In this document: positions 33,376 to 40,702 of the stretch, piece after piece | Layout of the letters: each line of letters begins with the position of its first letter | Numbering within the stretch: position 1 is the first letter of the stretch | Assembly (NCBI RefSeq): GCF_016907295.1 | Contig: NZ_JAFBBR010000001.1 | Coordinates: forward strand, 806,001-870,000 | Reading direction: 5' to 3' | From: Microbacterium dextranolyticum | Lineage (GTDB): Bacteria; Actinomycetota; Actinomycetes; Actinomycetales; Microbacteriaceae | DNA length: 64,000 nt | Made by a program: the position numbers and the translations under genes | Notes under the pieces: model-generated | Told to the model about the DNA's origin: nothing | Seen by the model: only the letters and a program-made list of their open reading frames with translations | Databases searched by the model: none

Positions 33376-34663
33376 ATGACTTCCTCCGCCCTGCTGTGCA
33401 GCATGCCCGCCGTGGGTCATGTCGGGCCGCTCCTCGTCGTGGCACGGGAGCTGCAGCGGCGCGGCTGGCAGGTGCGGATGCTCACCGGCGCCCGTTACCG
33501 GAGGATGGTGGAAGACGCCGGCATCCGCTTTCTCGCCCTTCCCGCCGAAGCCGACACGCTCGACGGGATCGGAGCGGGGGACGACGAGCGCGATCGAGGC
33601 CTCGCGACCATCAACCGCGGCGTCGAACGGGCCTTCGTCGACCCGGCGGCGCCGGCCGCGGCCGCCCTCGAGCAGATCCTGCGCGACGAACCCGCCGACG
33701 TCGTGCTGCACGACATGACCTTCCTCGGAGTGCAGACCCTCTTCAGCCGGTCGGCGTCCGAGAGGCCCCTCACGGTGATGTGCGGAATCGGCCCCGCCGG
33801 ATTCTCCAGCCGCGACACCGCACCGTACGGGCTGGGCATCACGCCGCTCCGGCAGCCCCTGCTCAACCGTGCGCGCAATGGCGTGCTGGGCGTTGCAGCG
33901 CGCGCCGTGCTGCGCCCCGTGCATCGATCGCTCGATCGCTTTCTGGCAGGAGTCGGCGCCCCCGAGCTGCGCGGTGCGTTCTTCATGGATGCCCTGTCGC
34001 GCAGCGATCTACTCGCCCAGTTCACGGTGCGCGAGTTCGAGTACCCCCGCAGCGACGCCCCGTGGAACCTGCGGTTCTACGGCCCGATGGCGACCGCCGC
34101 CGCACAGCCGACCCCGACGCCGGCGTGGTTCCACGAGCTCGATCCGGCGCTTCCCCTCGTGCATGTGACCCAGGGGACCGTGGCCAACACCGACTACACC
34201 GAGGTGATCGAGCCGACGCTCGCCGCCCTCGCCGATCTGCCCGTGCAGGTCGCGGTCACCACGGGGGGGTCGCGGCATCGACACGCTCCCACCGCTGCCG
34301 GCCAACGCCTTCGCCGCGAGCTACCTGCCGTACGACGAGCTTCTCGCCCGTACCAGCGTGCTCGTGACCAACGGCGGGTATGGCGGGCTGCATCACGCGA
34401 TGCGCCACGGCGTGCCGATCGTGATCGCCGGCGATTCCGAAGACAAGGTCGAGACGTCCGCGCGGGTGCAGTACGCCCGGGTGGGCGTCAACCTGCGGAC
34501 GGGGCGACCGACTCCGGACGCGATCCGCTCGGCGGTGCGCCGCATCCTCGACGATCCCTCCTACGCGGCCAACGCGCGTCGCATCGGCGATGCCATTGCG
34601 GTGGCTTCGGGAGCGCCGGGACTCGTGGACGACATCGAGAGGATGCTCGCCGTCCGCGCGTGA
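33376..34663 (+). pseudogene. Macrolide-type (MGT/UGT, GT1) glycosyltransferase, broken by one extra base
   Basis: The first 300 codons read as a GT1 glycosyltransferase (LLCSMPAVGHVGPLLVVARELQRRG at the start, shortened here; VHVTQGTVANTDYTEVIEPTLAAL later). At 34263-34269 there is a run of seven G. Removing one G continues perfectly into the C-terminal half: ASYLPYDELLARTSVLVTNGGYGGLHHAMRHGVP is split over this point and ends at 34663. The donor-site motif TNGGYGG is only in the second frame, so the unshifted product would be inactive. Either a recent pseudogene or a sequencing error in a homopolymer. Enzymes of this class often inactivate macrolides by glycosylation. Confidence 0.8.
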
Positions 34664-34745
34664 TCCCGTGCGATCGCGCCGATGCTTCAGAGCTACGGGT
34701 ACTTCGCGCCGCGCATCCGGCGCGGCTGACGAGCCGGCCGTTCGT

Positions 34746-34794
34746 CGACCGGACCGGCGCCCCCTGAGGGGCGGGCAGGATGCCGGTCCGGTCG
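34746..34794. terminator. Nested hairpin between the glycosyltransferase and LLM genes
   Basis: A perfect 13-bp outer stem (CGACCGGACCGGC at 34746-34758 with 34782-34794) encloses an inner GCCCC-CTGA-GGGGC hairpin (34759-34772). The position between convergent genes fits a bidirectional terminator. Confidence 0.65.
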
Positions 34795-34809
34795 AACGCC
34801 GGGACTGCG

Positions 34810-35838
34810 TCAGTGCTCGGTGTTCGGCTTCCAGCCGAGAGCCGGTGCGACGTGCGTCGCGAAGGACTCGATGACACGGAGGTTGAAGGCGACGCCGAGC
34901 TGGCTCGGGATCGTCAGCATCAGCGTGTCGGCCGACATGACCGCGGCATCCTGCATCAGCTGCTCGACGAGGACGTCGGGCGCGGCGGCATAGGTCTTGC
35001 CGAACGTCGAACGGAAGCCGTCGATGTAGCCGATGCCGTCGCCCTCGTTCGAGTGGCCGAAATACATCTCGTCTTCGGCCGTCGTGATGGGGAACACCGA
35101 CCGGCTCACCGACACGCGCGGCGTGCCGGCGTGCCCGGCATCCGTCCAGGCCGTGCGGAAGCGGTCGATCTGCTCGGCCTGCAGCACGTCGAAGGGTCGT
35201 CCGTCGGCCTCGGTGACGAGCGTCGACGACATGAGATTCAGCCCCATGCGGCCCGCCCACTCGGCCGTGTCGCGTGAGCCGGCGCCCCACCACACGCGCG
35301 AGCGCAGGCCGGGGGAGTGCGGCTCGATGCGCTGCATGCCGTGCCCGCCGCCGAACGGCGAGTCGGCGTCGCGCTCGGCGAGGCCCTCGCCCTCGATGGC
35401 GCGCAGGAACAGGTCGAAATGCTCGCGCGCGAGGTCGGCGCCGCGGGGGTCTTCGGCGGTGTAGCCGAACGCCTCGTAGCCGCGCACGACCGTCTCGGGT
35501 GACCCACGACTGACGCCGAGCGCCAGGCGTCCGTCGGAGATGAGATCGACGGCGGCCGCCTCTTCGGCGAGGTAGAGCGGGTTTTCGTACCGCATGTCGA
35601 TGACGCCCGTGCCGACCTCGATGCGCTGCGTCTTGGCCGCCATCGCCGCCAAGAGCGGCATGGGCGCGGCCTGCTGGCGGGCGAAGTGGTGCACGCGCAC
35701 CGCCACGCCGTTCACCCCGATCTCATCCATGCCCTGCGCGAGGTCGATCGCCTGATGCAGCATGTCGCCGGCGGTGAGCTCGCGCCCGCCGCCGAGGGGG
35801 CCGTAGTGGCCGAAAGACAGAGTTCCGAAGCGTTCCAT
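34810..35838 (-). CDS. LLM class flavin-dependent oxidoreductase
   Basis: A 342-residue luciferase-like monooxygenase (bacterial luciferase fold, FMN or F420). It begins MERFGTLSFGHYGPLGGG and shows VNGVAVRVHHFARQQAAPMPLLAAMAAKT, IEVGTGVIDMRYENPLYLAEEAAAVDLIS in part, and GRLALGVSRGSPE, all typical of the alkanal-monooxygenase-like group. The substrate is unknown. A possible -10 box (TAGCGT, 35849-35854 on the minus strand) lies ten bases before the ATG, and a strong hairpin overlaps the expected -35 region. Confidence 0.86.
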   Translation of the reverse strand: MERFGTLSFGHYGPLGGGRELTAGDMLHQAIDLAQGMDEIGVNGVAVRVHHFARQQAAPMPLLAAMAAKTQRIEVGTGVIDMRYENPLYLAEEAAAVDLISDGRLALGVSRGSPETVVRGYEAFGYTAEDPRGADLAREHFDLFLRAIEGEGLAERDADSPFGGGHGMQRIEPHSPGLRSRVWWGAGSRDTAEWAGRMGLNLMSSTLVTEADGRPFDVLQAEQIDRFRTAWTDAGHAGTPRVSVSRSVFPITTAEDEMYFGHSNEGDGIGYIDGFRSTFGKTYAAAPDVLVEQLMQDAAVMSADTLMLTIPSQLGVAFNLRVIESFATHVAPALGWKPNTEH

Positions 35839-35857
35839 GACGAGGACAACGCTACGC

Positions 35858-35891
35858 CCCTGGCATCCATTCCGCTGAATGGATGCCAGGG
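35858..35891. other. Perfect 15-bp hairpin upstream of the LLM gene, made of two GGATGCC-type heptamers
   Basis: Arms CCCTGGCATCCATTC (35858-35872) and GAATGGATGCCAGGG (35877-35891) flank the loop CGCT. On the minus strand it lies between the FBP gene and the LLM gene. It may be a terminator of the former or an operator of the latter. It contains the decamer GGATGCCAGG in both orientations. Confidence 0.5.
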
Positions 35892-35984
35892 TGCCGGCGA
35901 TCTCGTCGCGAGAGGCATCCGCTGCCGCGCCGGGAGGGACGTCTGCTGCCGCGCTGCGAGGGGCAACCTCTGCTACTACGCCGT

Positions 35985-36051
35985 CGAGAAACCAGAACCG
36001 TCGCGAGAAACACGCGCTGACGTCGTTTCTCGCGTTCGAGTTGGTTTCTCG
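35985..36051 (+). repeat. 67-bp four-box element, copy C
   Basis: Boxes CGAGAAACCA, CGAGAAACAC, TCGTTTCTCG and TGGTTTCTCG in the exact 19-base register. The third box has one change. It lies 34 bp beyond the 3' end of the FBP-domain gene. Spacers 1 and 3 show little complementarity in this copy (3 of 9). Confidence 0.83.
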
Positions 36052-36084
36052 TGGGCGTTGACGCGCGGGATGCCGAGGCGGAGG

Positions 36085-36576
36085 TCAGAGCCCGTCGCGA
36101 ACCCCGCGGACGAAGTCCTCGACATGGGTGCGCAGCGACCCGATGCGCGACTGGCGCGCGGCTTCGACGTCGAAATCGGCGTACGTCGATGTCGGGCGGC
36201 GGCGGGCGTTCTCGTTGCATTGGAAGCGATCGCAGGCGAGAGTGCCGACCGTGTCGCCCCGACGACCGGCGTCCCCGACGCGCTTGGCCGTGAACAGCAG
36301 CACGTCGTTGGGCAGGTGGATGTCGGCGCACCACGCGCACTGCGCGCGGCTCCGGGGCCGGGCATCGGCCTGGCGCAGCAGAAGCCCCGTCGGGATGCCG
36401 TCGAGTTCGACGACCACGTACCCGACGAGCGCGAGCTTGCGGTCGCGCGCTCCATAGAACTGCAGCGCGTCCCAGGGGGTGTCGGACACGTCGCCCGGAA
36501 GAGTGAGGTTTCGCCGTTCGGACTGGGTGACGTTGATGAGCGAAGCGCGGATCTGGGCTTCGGTGAGAGCGTGCAT
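36085..36576 (-). CDS. FBP-domain (treble-clef zinc finger) protein, FusB/EF-G-binding type
   Basis: The 163-residue protein has an N-terminal helical part (MHALTEAQIRASLINVTQSERRNL) and a C-terminal treble-clef zinc finger with CAWC (about 86-89) and ACDRFQC (about 116-122) and a conserved ADFDVEAARQSRIGSLRTHVEDFVRGV tail, quoted in pieces. In firmicutes, FusB with this finger binds EF-G and rescues ribosomes from fusidic acid; the role in actinobacteria is untested. The ATG at 36576 has a GAAAGG ribosome site. Four-box elements flank it on both sides. Confidence 0.8.
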   Translation of the reverse strand: MHALTEAQIRASLINVTQSERRNLTLPGDVSDTPWDALQFYGARDRKLALVGYVVVELDGIPTGLLLRQADARPRSRAQCAWCADIHLPNDVLLFTAKRVGDAGRRGDTVGTLACDRFQCNENARRRPTSTYADFDVEAARQSRIGSLRTHVEDFVRGVRDGL

Positions 36577-36864
36577 GACGATGGCCTTTCGTGACGAAGA
36601 GGCGGATGCCGCGGTGCCGTGCAAGACGGCGACCGATGGCGTACCCGAGGGGCGGGACGCGCGGCATCCGCGAGTGAAGAGGGATGACGATCAGCGCCGC
36701 GCGCGGGCAAGGCGCTCCACGCGGCGCGGAGGCGGGGTCACCTCTCGTCGGCGAAGAACTCGCCGACGACCTCCCTCTGGCCCGCACGTCGGGGGCCGTT
36801 CACGATGCTCACACTTTGAGCGTACGCCTCATCCGCATGGATGCCAGGGGCGTCAGCGTCACCG

Positions 36865-36931
36865 CGAGAAACCACATCCGACGCGAGAAACACCCACGTG
36901 GATGGTTTCTCGCGTCCCACGTGGTTTCTCG
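36865..36931 (+). repeat. 67-bp four-box element, copy D
   Basis: Boxes CGAGAAACCA, CGAGAAACAC, TGGTTTCTCG, TGGTTTCTCG in 19-base register. Spacer 2 (CCACGTGGA) is itself nearly palindromic, and spacers 1 and 3 are complementary at 6 of 9 positions. Confidence 0.85.
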
Positions 36932-36983
36932 ACGTGGCGCGAGGCGGGCCGAGTGGAGATGGTGCGAGATAGATGCCCGCCCG

Positions 36984-37050
36984 CGAGAAACCACAACGGG
37001 CACGAGAAACATGTGCTGGAGTGGTTTCTCACGCGCCATGTGGTTTCTCA
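36984..37050 (+). repeat. 67-bp four-box element, copy E
   Basis: Boxes CGAGAAACCA, CGAGAAACAT, TGGTTTCTCA, TGGTTTCTCA in 19-base register, 119 bp after copy D. The last base of boxes 3 and 4 differs from the other copies in the same way (A for G). Confidence 0.84.
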
Positions 37051-37107
37051 CGACGAGGCGAGGGGATGCCAGGCGGCGAGGCAAGACGGAGGGGGCGGCG
37101 GCGAGGG

Positions 37108-37407
37108 TCACCGCGGGGGTGGGCGCAGGCCTGTCTCGATCACGATGCGGCCTCCCGTGATGACGCCCGGGCCGTCGTCGGGCGTCGGGGCGGGCGCCGG
37201 CGTGATCTGCTCGGCCTCCCACACCGCGTGGGCCTCGGCTGCCGTCGGGCGCCAGACCTCGTCGAATCCGAAGGTGCCCCCGGAGGGGCGTGCGACGTGC
37301 TCGCCGCGTCGGCGCCGACGCGCGGTGTCCCAGGAGTACCTGGCGAACCACACGGGCATCGCGGCGAGTGCCGCGAGGAAGAACCACATGATCGCCGCCC
37401 CGAACAT
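37108..37407 (-). CDS. Hypothetical small membrane protein
   Basis: A 99-residue protein of unknown function. One N-terminal membrane span (IMWFFLAALAAMPVWFA, about 6-22) is followed by a basic stretch (RRRRRG) and a Pro/Ala-rich cytoplasmic tail with VWRPTAAEAHAVWEAE. The topology is N-out, C-in by the positive-inside rule. A TACGAT hexamer six bases before the ATG suggests a leaderless transcript. It is divergent from the aldo/keto reductase gene. Confidence 0.65.
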   Translation of the reverse strand: MFGAAIMWFFLAALAAMPVWFARYSWDTARRRRRGEHVARPSGGTFGFDEVWRPTAAEAHAVWEAEQITPAPAPTPDDGPGVITGGRIVIETGLRPPPR

Positions 37408-37413
37408 GTCGTC

Positions 37414-37419
37414 ATCGTA
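37414..37419 (-). promoter_or_regulatory. -10 hexamer TACGAT of a probable leaderless promoter
   Basis: On the minus strand it ends six bases before the ATG of the small membrane protein gene. Confidence 0.45.
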
Positions 37420-37463
37420 CGTCGCCGGGAACAGCCCGCGCAGTGGGGTGGTTGGATCTCATC

Positions 37464-38414
37464 ATGACCCGTATCGGCAGCAGTGACCTCGACGTCTTCC
37501 CCCTCGCCCTCGGCGGCAACGTGTTCGGCTGGACGGCCGATCGCGACGAGTCCTTCCGCATCCTCGACGTCTTCCGCGAAGGTGGCGGCGACTTCATCGA
37601 CACCGCCGACTCGTACAGTGCGTGGGCCCCCGGGCACAGCGGCGGCGAGAGCGAGACGATCATCGGCGAATGGCTCGCCAGCCGCCGCCCCGAGGGCGTG
37701 ACGGTCGCGACCAAGGTCAGCCAGCACCCGCAGTACAAGGGCCTGTCGGGCTCGAACGTGCGGGCGGCGGCCGAGGCATCCCTCGCACGCCTGGGCGTCG
37801 AGCGGATCGATCTCTACTACGCGCACTTCGACGACGCCGAGACCCCGCTCGAAGAGACCGTCGCCGCTTTCGGTCAGCTCGTGGCCGACGGACTCGTGCG
37901 CTACACGGCGGTGTCGAACTACTCCGCAGACCGCATCCGCGAGTGGGTGCGCATCGCCCGCGAGCTCGGTGTCGCCGAGCCGGTCGCGATCCAGCCGCAC
38001 TACAACCTCGTGCATCGCGAGACCGAGAACGACATCGTCCCCGTCGCCGAAGAGTTCGGGCTGTCGCTGGTGCCGTACTTCTCGCTCGCGAAGGGCTTTC
38101 TGACGGGCAAGTACCGCTCGACGGATGCCTCCGCGCACGACACCCCGCGGGCCGAGGGCGCCGCCGTGTACGCGACACCGCAGGGCCTGCAGATCCTCGA
38201 CGTGCTCGAGCGCATCGGCGCGGCGCACGACGTCTCGATCGCGGCCACGTCGCTCGCCTGGCTGCGTGCGAAGCCGACGGTCGTCGCCCCCATCGCGTCG
38301 GCGTCCAAGCTCTCGCAGGTACAGGACCTGCTCGACGGTGGGCGCATCGAGCTCACCTCCGACGAGGTCGCCGAGCTCGACGAGGTCTCGGAGTGGACTC
38401 CCGCCGACATGTGA
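37464..38414 (+). CDS. Aldo/keto reductase
   Basis: A 316-residue NADPH-dependent oxidoreductase with a TIM-barrel fold. The catalytic tetrad is seen as D and Y in DTADSYSAW, K in VATKVSQHP and H in DLYYAHFDD. The C-terminal cofactor loop PIASASKLSQVQDLL is typical. It belongs to the YajO/Tas-like group; the substrate is not known. The ATG at 37464 fits the family N-terminus (MTRIGSSDLDVFPLALGGN) better than the upstream ATG at 37443. Confidence 0.88.
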   Translation: MTRIGSSDLDVFPLALGGNVFGWTADRDESFRILDVFREGGGDFIDTADSYSAWAPGHSGGESETIIGEWLASRRPEGVTVATKVSQHPQYKGLSGSNVRAAAEASLARLGVERIDLYYAHFDDAETPLEETVAAFGQLVADGLVRYTAVSNYSADRIREWVRIARELGVAEPVAIQPHYNLVHRETENDIVPVAEEFGLSLVPYFSLAKGFLTGKYRSTDASAHDTPRAEGAAVYATPQGLQILDVLERIGAAHDVSIAATSLAWLRAKPTVVAPIASASKLSQVQDLLDGGRIELTSDEVAELDEVSEWTPADM

Positions 38415-38456
38415 TCCGCGTCGCGGGCAGGTCTCCGTCCGCACCATGATGGAGGC

Positions 38457-39257
38457 ATGCCCGACGACTACACGCACGGCCACCACGAGAGCGTGCTGCG
38501 CTCGCACCGCTGGCGCACGGCCGAGAACTCCGCCGCCTACCTGCTGCCTGAGCTCGTTTCCGGGGCATCGGTGCTCGACGTGGGTGCCGGTCCTGGGACG
38601 ATCACGCTCGATCTCGCCGTGCGGGTCGCTCCGGGCCAGGTGCGCGGTGTGGATGCCGCGGCGGACGTCATCGCGCAGGCCGAGGCGGATCGCGTGGCAT
38701 CCGGCGTGGACAACCTGACTTTCGCCGTCGACGACGCGTATGCGCTGTCGTCGCCCGACGATTCGTGGGATGTCGTGCACGCGCACCAGGTGCTGCAGCA
38801 CGTGACCCGGCCCGTCGACGCGCTGCGCGAGTTCCGCCGCGTCGTGAAGCCGGGCGGCGTCGTCGCCGTGCGCGACGTCGACTACGAGGGTGTCATCTGG
38901 TGGCCGCGGCTGCCGGGGCTCGATGAGTGGATCGAGATCTACCTGGCGGTCCACCGTGCGACGAGCGGCGAACCTGCGGCGGGACGCGAGCTCAAGGCCT
39001 GGGCGCGCGCCGCAGGGTTCACGGACGTGCGCTCGTCGGCGTCGCTGTGGCTGTTCGAGACACCCGAGGATCGCGCGTGGTGGGGCGGTATGTGGGCCGA
39101 CCGGGCCCTGCAGTCCTCGTTCGCCGACAATGCGCTGCGGCACGGCATCACCGATCGTGACGGTCTCGAGCGGATCAGCGCCGCGTGGCGTGCGTGGGAG
39201 GCGGATCCCGACGCGTGGCTGCTCATGCCGCACGGCGAGGTGCTCGCCCGCGGCTGA
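38457..39257 (+). CDS. Class I SAM-dependent methyltransferase
   Basis: A 266-residue methyltransferase. The SAM-binding motif I is VLDVGAGPGTITLDLA (about 39-54); motif II and III regions are AVDDAYALSSPDDSWDVVHAHQVLQHV and LREFRRVVKPGGVVAVRDVDYEG in part. The overall pattern is that of UbiE/MenG-like or small-molecule methyltransferases. The ATG follows GGAGGC closely, and a TATA-like CATGAT lies six bases before it. It is 43 bp after the aldo/keto reductase gene. Confidence 0.86.
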   Translation: MPDDYTHGHHESVLRSHRWRTAENSAAYLLPELVSGASVLDVGAGPGTITLDLAVRVAPGQVRGVDAAADVIAQAEADRVASGVDNLTFAVDDAYALSSPDDSWDVVHAHQVLQHVTRPVDALREFRRVVKPGGVVAVRDVDYEGVIWWPRLPGLDEWIEIYLAVHRATSGEPAAGRELKAWARAAGFTDVRSSASLWLFETPEDRAWWGGMWADRALQSSFADNALRHGITDRDGLERISAAWRAWEADPDAWLLMPHGEVLARG

Positions 39258-39316
39258 CGCGGTGCGGGGTGGAGATGTCGCGCCGGGCTCGTCTGGAGAC
39301 GCGGAGAGGCGCGCCG

Positions 39317-39322
39317 TAGGCT
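39317..39322 (+). promoter_or_regulatory. -10 hexamer TAGGCT of a probable leaderless promoter (trhO)
   Basis: It ends six bases before the GTG of the sulfurtransferase gene. Confidence 0.5.
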
Positions 39323-39328
39323 GGGCCG

Positions 39329-40087
39329 GTGTCCGAGCCTCGCCCCGCCGTCCTGAACATCTCCGCGTACCTGTTCACGCATCTGCCGGATGCCGTGGCG
39401 CTGCAGCCCGCCCTGCGCGAGCGCGCCATGGCGCGCGGGCTCTGCGGCACGATCCTCCTCGCCGAGGAGGGCATCAACCTCTTCCTGGCGGGCGATCCGG
39501 ACGAGGTCCGCAGGTTCGTGGACGAGCTGCGCACCGATCCGCGCCTGGCCGCGCTGCAGACGAAGGAGAGCTGGTCACAGGCCCAGCCCTTCCGCAAGAT
39601 GCTCGTGAAGGTGAAGCGCGAGATCATCCGCATGGACCGGCCCACGATCCGACCCGAGACAGGGCGGGCTCCCGCTGTGGCACCCGCCACGCTCCGCCGC
39701 TGGCTCGACCAAGGCCACGACGACGACGGACGCGAAGTCGTGCTCCTCGACACGCGCAACGCGTTCGAGGTCGACGAAGGCGCCTTCGAGGGCGCCGTGG
39801 ACTGGCGCATCGACCGGTTCACGCAGTTCCCCGACGCGGTGGCCGAGCACCGGGACGAGCTCGCGGGCAAGACCGTCGTCAGCTATTGCACGGGAGGCAT
39901 CCGCTGCGAGAAGGCGGCGCTGCACCTGCGCGACGAGGGCATCGACGCGTGGCAGCTCGACGGAGGCATCCTCGCGTGGTTCGCCGAGGCGGGCGCGGCG
40001 CACTACCGCGGCGACTGCTTCGTCTTCGACGAGCGCCGCGCCGTCGACCCGAGCCTCGCGCCGGTCGCCCTGGGCGGTGCCGCATGA
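39329..40087 (+). CDS. trhO: TrhO/YceA-type rhodanese (tRNA uridine-34 hydroxylase family)
   Basis: The 252-residue protein has the N-terminal acylphosphatase-like domain of the UPF0176 family (GLCGTILLAEEGINLFLAG) and a rhodanese domain with active-site loop SYCTGGIRCEKAALHL. In E. coli, TrhO makes 5-hydroxyuridine at tRNA position 34 using oxygen. This protein is about 100 residues shorter and lacks the cysteine-rich C-terminal segment, so the activity should be assumed with care. The start GTG is leaderless-type. It overlaps the next gene by four bases. Confidence 0.82.
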   Translation: MSEPRPAVLNISAYLFTHLPDAVALQPALRERAMARGLCGTILLAEEGINLFLAGDPDEVRRFVDELRTDPRLAALQTKESWSQAQPFRKMLVKVKREIIRMDRPTIRPETGRAPAVAPATLRRWLDQGHDDDGREVVLLDTRNAFEVDEGAFEGAVDWRIDRFTQFPDAVAEHRDELAGKTVVSYCTGGIRCEKAALHLRDEGIDAWQLDGGILAWFAEAGAAHYRGDCFVFDERRAVDPSLAPVALGGAA

Positions 40088-40587
40088 GCGGGCCGCGCGA
40101 TCTCGGCGACGGCGCGGTGCTGCGCCCCGCCGCGGTGGGCGACGTCGACGGCATCCTCGCCCTCATCCACGCCCTCGCCGTCTACGAGCGCGAGCCGGAT
40201 GCCGTGGAGAACACTCCCGAGATGCTCACCGAGGCTCTCTTCGGCGCCGATCCCCGGGCATTCGCGCACGTCGTCGAGCGGGACGGCCGGATCGTCGGCA
40301 TCGCGATCTGGTTCCTCACCTACTCGACGTGGACCGGGCGGCACGGCATCTGGCTCGAAGACCTCTATGTGGACGAATCCGAGCGGGGCCGCGGATACGG
40401 GCGCTCTCTCATGTCGGCCCTCGCCGCGGTGTGCGTCGAGCGCGGCTACTCGCGTTTCGAGTGGACGGTGCTCGACTGGAACGCCCCGTCGATCGCGTTC
40501 TACCGGTCGATCGGTGCGGCGCCCATGGACGAGTGGACGACGCAGCGCCTCGACGGCGACGCCCTCACGGCCCTCGCCCGCGGCTGA
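40084..40587 (+). CDS. GNAT family N-acetyltransferase (diamine acetyltransferase-like)
   Basis: A 167-residue GNAT enzyme. The order LRPAAVGDVDGILALIHALAVYERE, WLEDLYVDESERGRGYGRSLM (acetyl-CoA loop R-G-x-G-Y-G) and DWNAPSIAFYRSIGA matches the spermidine/spermine and thialysine acetyltransferase group. The ATG overlaps the trhO stop in ATGA. The acceptor amine is not known. Confidence 0.87.
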   Translation: MSGPRDLGDGAVLRPAAVGDVDGILALIHALAVYEREPDAVENTPEMLTEALFGADPRAFAHVVERDGRIVGIAIWFLTYSTWTGRHGIWLEDLYVDESERGRGYGRSLMSALAAVCVERGYSRFEWTVLDWNAPSIAFYRSIGAAPMDEWTTQRLDGDALTALARG

Positions 40588-40690
40588 CCCGGGCCGGCGC
40601 GTCGTGGCGCGCCACGGTTTCGAGCCCGTGCGGCATCGCTGCGGATCGAGCGGCGCGGGCCTTGGCGACCGCGGTGGGGGAGGCGCGGAG

Positions 40691-40696
40691 TAGGGT
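40691..40696 (+). promoter_or_regulatory. -10 hexamer TAGGGT of a probable leaderless promoter
   Basis: It ends six bases before the ATG of the AlkZ-like gene. Confidence 0.5.
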
Positions 40697-40702
40697 CGCC
40701 GC

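Larger units (their letters stand above)
36577..37107. other. Gene-less 531-bp stretch upstream of the FBP gene
   Basis: It contains copies D and E of the 67-bp element (36865-36931 and 36984-37050) and the decamer GGATGCCAGG at 36839-36848 and 37064-37073. No gene, RNA gene or terminator was recognised in the remainder. Confidence 0.65.

Noticed and set aside
26461..37050. Four-box elements as a CRISPR array
   Set aside because: Spacers are only 9 bases, half the boxes are inverted, there are just four boxes per copy, and no cas gene is present.
26405..37160. Short open frames across the repeats that all contain RNH-x2-REKH-x4-FL-x4-VSR-like peptides
   Set aside because: The peptide likeness follows from the conserved boxes and spacing of the 67-bp element. 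There are no ribosome sites, the frames overlap antisense to each other, and the spacers change the residues freely.
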